Shown piece after piece: positions 62,663 through 64,000 of a DNA stretch of 64,000 nucleotides (its first letter is position 1; the number at the start of each line of letters is the position of its first letter). Below the pieces are notes generated by a model, which ran no database searches, was not told the DNA's origin, and worked only from the letters and a program-made list of their open reading frames with translations. The position numbers and the translations under genes are program-made. This DNA comes from Paramecium pentaurelia (taxonomy: Eukaryota; Ciliophora; Oligohymenophorea; Peniculida; Parameciidae): assembly GCA_905183005.1 (NCBI GenBank), contig CAJJDO010000086.1, forward strand, positions 186,001-250,000, written 5' to 3'.

Positions 62663-64000
62663 ATGAATAAATAGAGACGTTAGAAAATACTTCCAATTCA
62701 ATAACTTTAGGCTAAACTTAAATAGTTGAAATAAAGCATAAGAGCTAGTGAAATCAAATCTCTAAGATCATCTTGCCTTTTGACTGAAACCACTCCAATA
62801 GACAAATTGGATAAAATCAAAAAACTAAATCCTAATAGTAGTGTTGATGGCAAGACTATGTATCTCAAACCTTCTTTTAAAACAAAGATGAAAACTTCAA
62901 AAAGGTATTTCTAAATCAATTTTTAGTCCATAATCTATGAAATTAAAAACAAGTTCTGTACTAACCTAAAAAAAAACAATTCCTTCACCTTAAAAGCCTC
63001 TTAAAGATATAGTAAAACATTATATTAAGAGTAAAATTCCAAAAAGTAGAACTCCATCTAAGTCACCTCCATAAAAGATCAAGAAATTATCAAGTCCATA
63101 ATAAAGACAAGTTAGAAGTCAAAGTAAAAAGAAGATCAAATATAAAACTACTATTAGTTCACCTAATAAAGTTAATAAGAAAAGCAAAAAATAGAAAACT
63201 TAAAATCAATATTATTAACCATAAATAAGTAAGGTAAGTTCTATTAGATTAAATACTTTTTCAGTGAGTGAAGATCCACATAAAATGTTAATGAATTAGA
63301 TTATTGATGAATTACAATAGATGAATGAGAAATAAATCATAGAATTATAATCTTATTTAAAGAATATAAAATAATAAAAAATTGATGAAGCATTATAAAC
63401 AAGTTTACATGAAAAAATAGATATTTAATTAAAACATCAATAAAAAGCATTTCATGAAAGTTTACCATTAAATATAATTAATGAAATTTGTCATTAAAGA
63501 GAATCAACTATAAATGTAAGAGTTAAAATGTAAATGGATGCATTTTCTACTTTATTAGAATAACAAAAAATCTCACCAAGATCTTTTAATAAAAATGGTT
63601 AAGTTTTAGAATAATGGAAAACCTAGTCAACAGATAAATTACATAAATGTTAAGAATTATTACAAAAAATGTAAAATGTAACAAATAAAATTCAGTAAAA
63701 AACTATTTAAGATTTGAAACTTATTTAAGAATTAGAATCAAACAATTCAATTGTAATTTAATAGTTATGTAAACTATAAAATAAACTTAGAATAAATGTC
63801 ATGTGATTCAAGTTATTTGGAGTCTTAAGATTTATATTTACATTTTCCTATGTAAAATTAATAATAAGATTTCAAAAGGAAAGATGTAGATTTTGAATTT
63901 CAAACAACTCCATATAATCTAGAAATCTAAACAAATGTTGGAACTGTAAATTTATTTGTAGAATTATTGTGTGTTAGCATTTTAAGTACAATTTATGTTT
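62663..64000 (+). CDS. Basic protein with coiled coil, 3' end outside window
   Basis: Starts MNKQRRQKILPIQQLQAKLK. A 23-nt intron near 62,906-62,928 and a 22-nt intron near 63,774-63,795 keep one frame to the window end; ignoring the second gives a TGA at 63804 overlapping a new ATG, which is less likely. An N-terminal disordered part is rich in Lys with SP/TP sites (KSRTPSKSPPQKIKKLSSPQ, TTISSPNKVNKKSKKQ), typical of microtubule- or chromatin-binding proteins. Then come coiled coil (MLMNQIIDELQQMNEKQIIE and on) and a further polar region (SCDSSYLESQDLYLHFPM). Not recognised; partial. Confidence 0.7.

Noticed and set aside
1..64000. Micronuclear DNA with internal eliminated sequences
   Set aside because: Genes are continuous apart from short GT...AG introns, and no TA-flanked interruption of coding sequence was convincing.
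1..64000. Bacterial features (operons, ribosome binding sites, CRISPR, insertion sequences)
   Set aside because: The reassigned stop codons, spliceosomal introns and gene families are eukaryotic; no direct-repeat array or insertion sequence was seen.

Overview
The window reads as macronuclear DNA of a ciliate, most likely a Paramecium. It is about 70-75% A+T. Long reading frames appear only when TAA and TAG are read as glutamine and TGA is the sole stop. Genes are cut by very short GT...AG introns, mostly 20-35 nt, and removing them restores both frame and conserved motifs. Genes sit on both strands with spacers often of only 14-30 bp. All gene models use this code. For many of them the coding length becomes an exact multiple of three once the named introns are removed.

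Layout. 1-427 is an exact extra copy of an internal piece of a katanin p80 gene, ending at an undetermined base (428). 429-5406: a small unknown gene, the katanin p80 gene, and a membrane protein of the proton-pyrophosphatase family whose substrate-binding acidic motifs are gone. 5459-12742: one very large PHD/extended-PHD chromatin protein with Asn and Gln runs. 12997-19123: a coiled-coil protein, a Sec14-like lipid-binding protein with a one-base frameshift, a TPR-like protein, and a helix-turn-helix protein. 20161-27968: a calcium-dependent protein kinase divergently paired with an unknown gene, a broken SR-protein kinase gene, a small membrane protein and a trichocyst matrix protein. 28008-32785: a dense block with a coiled-coil protein, a RING-type protein, a FolD-type folate enzyme, a small unknown and a PRP38 splicing factor. 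32786-35645 looks like decayed coding sequence. 35646-49074: a pseudokinase, a ubiquitin-specific protease, several unknowns including an F-box protein, a second (NEK-like) pseudokinase, a CHAP amidase and an apparently active kinase. 49204-64000: a multi-pass membrane protein, a PLP-fold enzyme, an RS/RRM-like splicing protein, a 2,900-residue coiled-coil protein with twelve 201-bp repeats, a UBTD-like protein, and a basic coiled-coil protein running off the end.

The genes do not form an operon or a visible island. Recurrent themes are cytoskeleton and coiled coils (katanin, four or five coiled-coil proteins), kinases and their inactive relatives, splicing (PRP38, the RS protein, an SR-protein-kinase relic), and ubiquitin (USP, F-box, RING, UBTD). 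Four proteins begin MGxC (MGTC, MGTC, MGC, MGSC), the pattern expected for N-myristoylation plus palmitoylation. All function names rest on motifs read by eye; no database search was possible.
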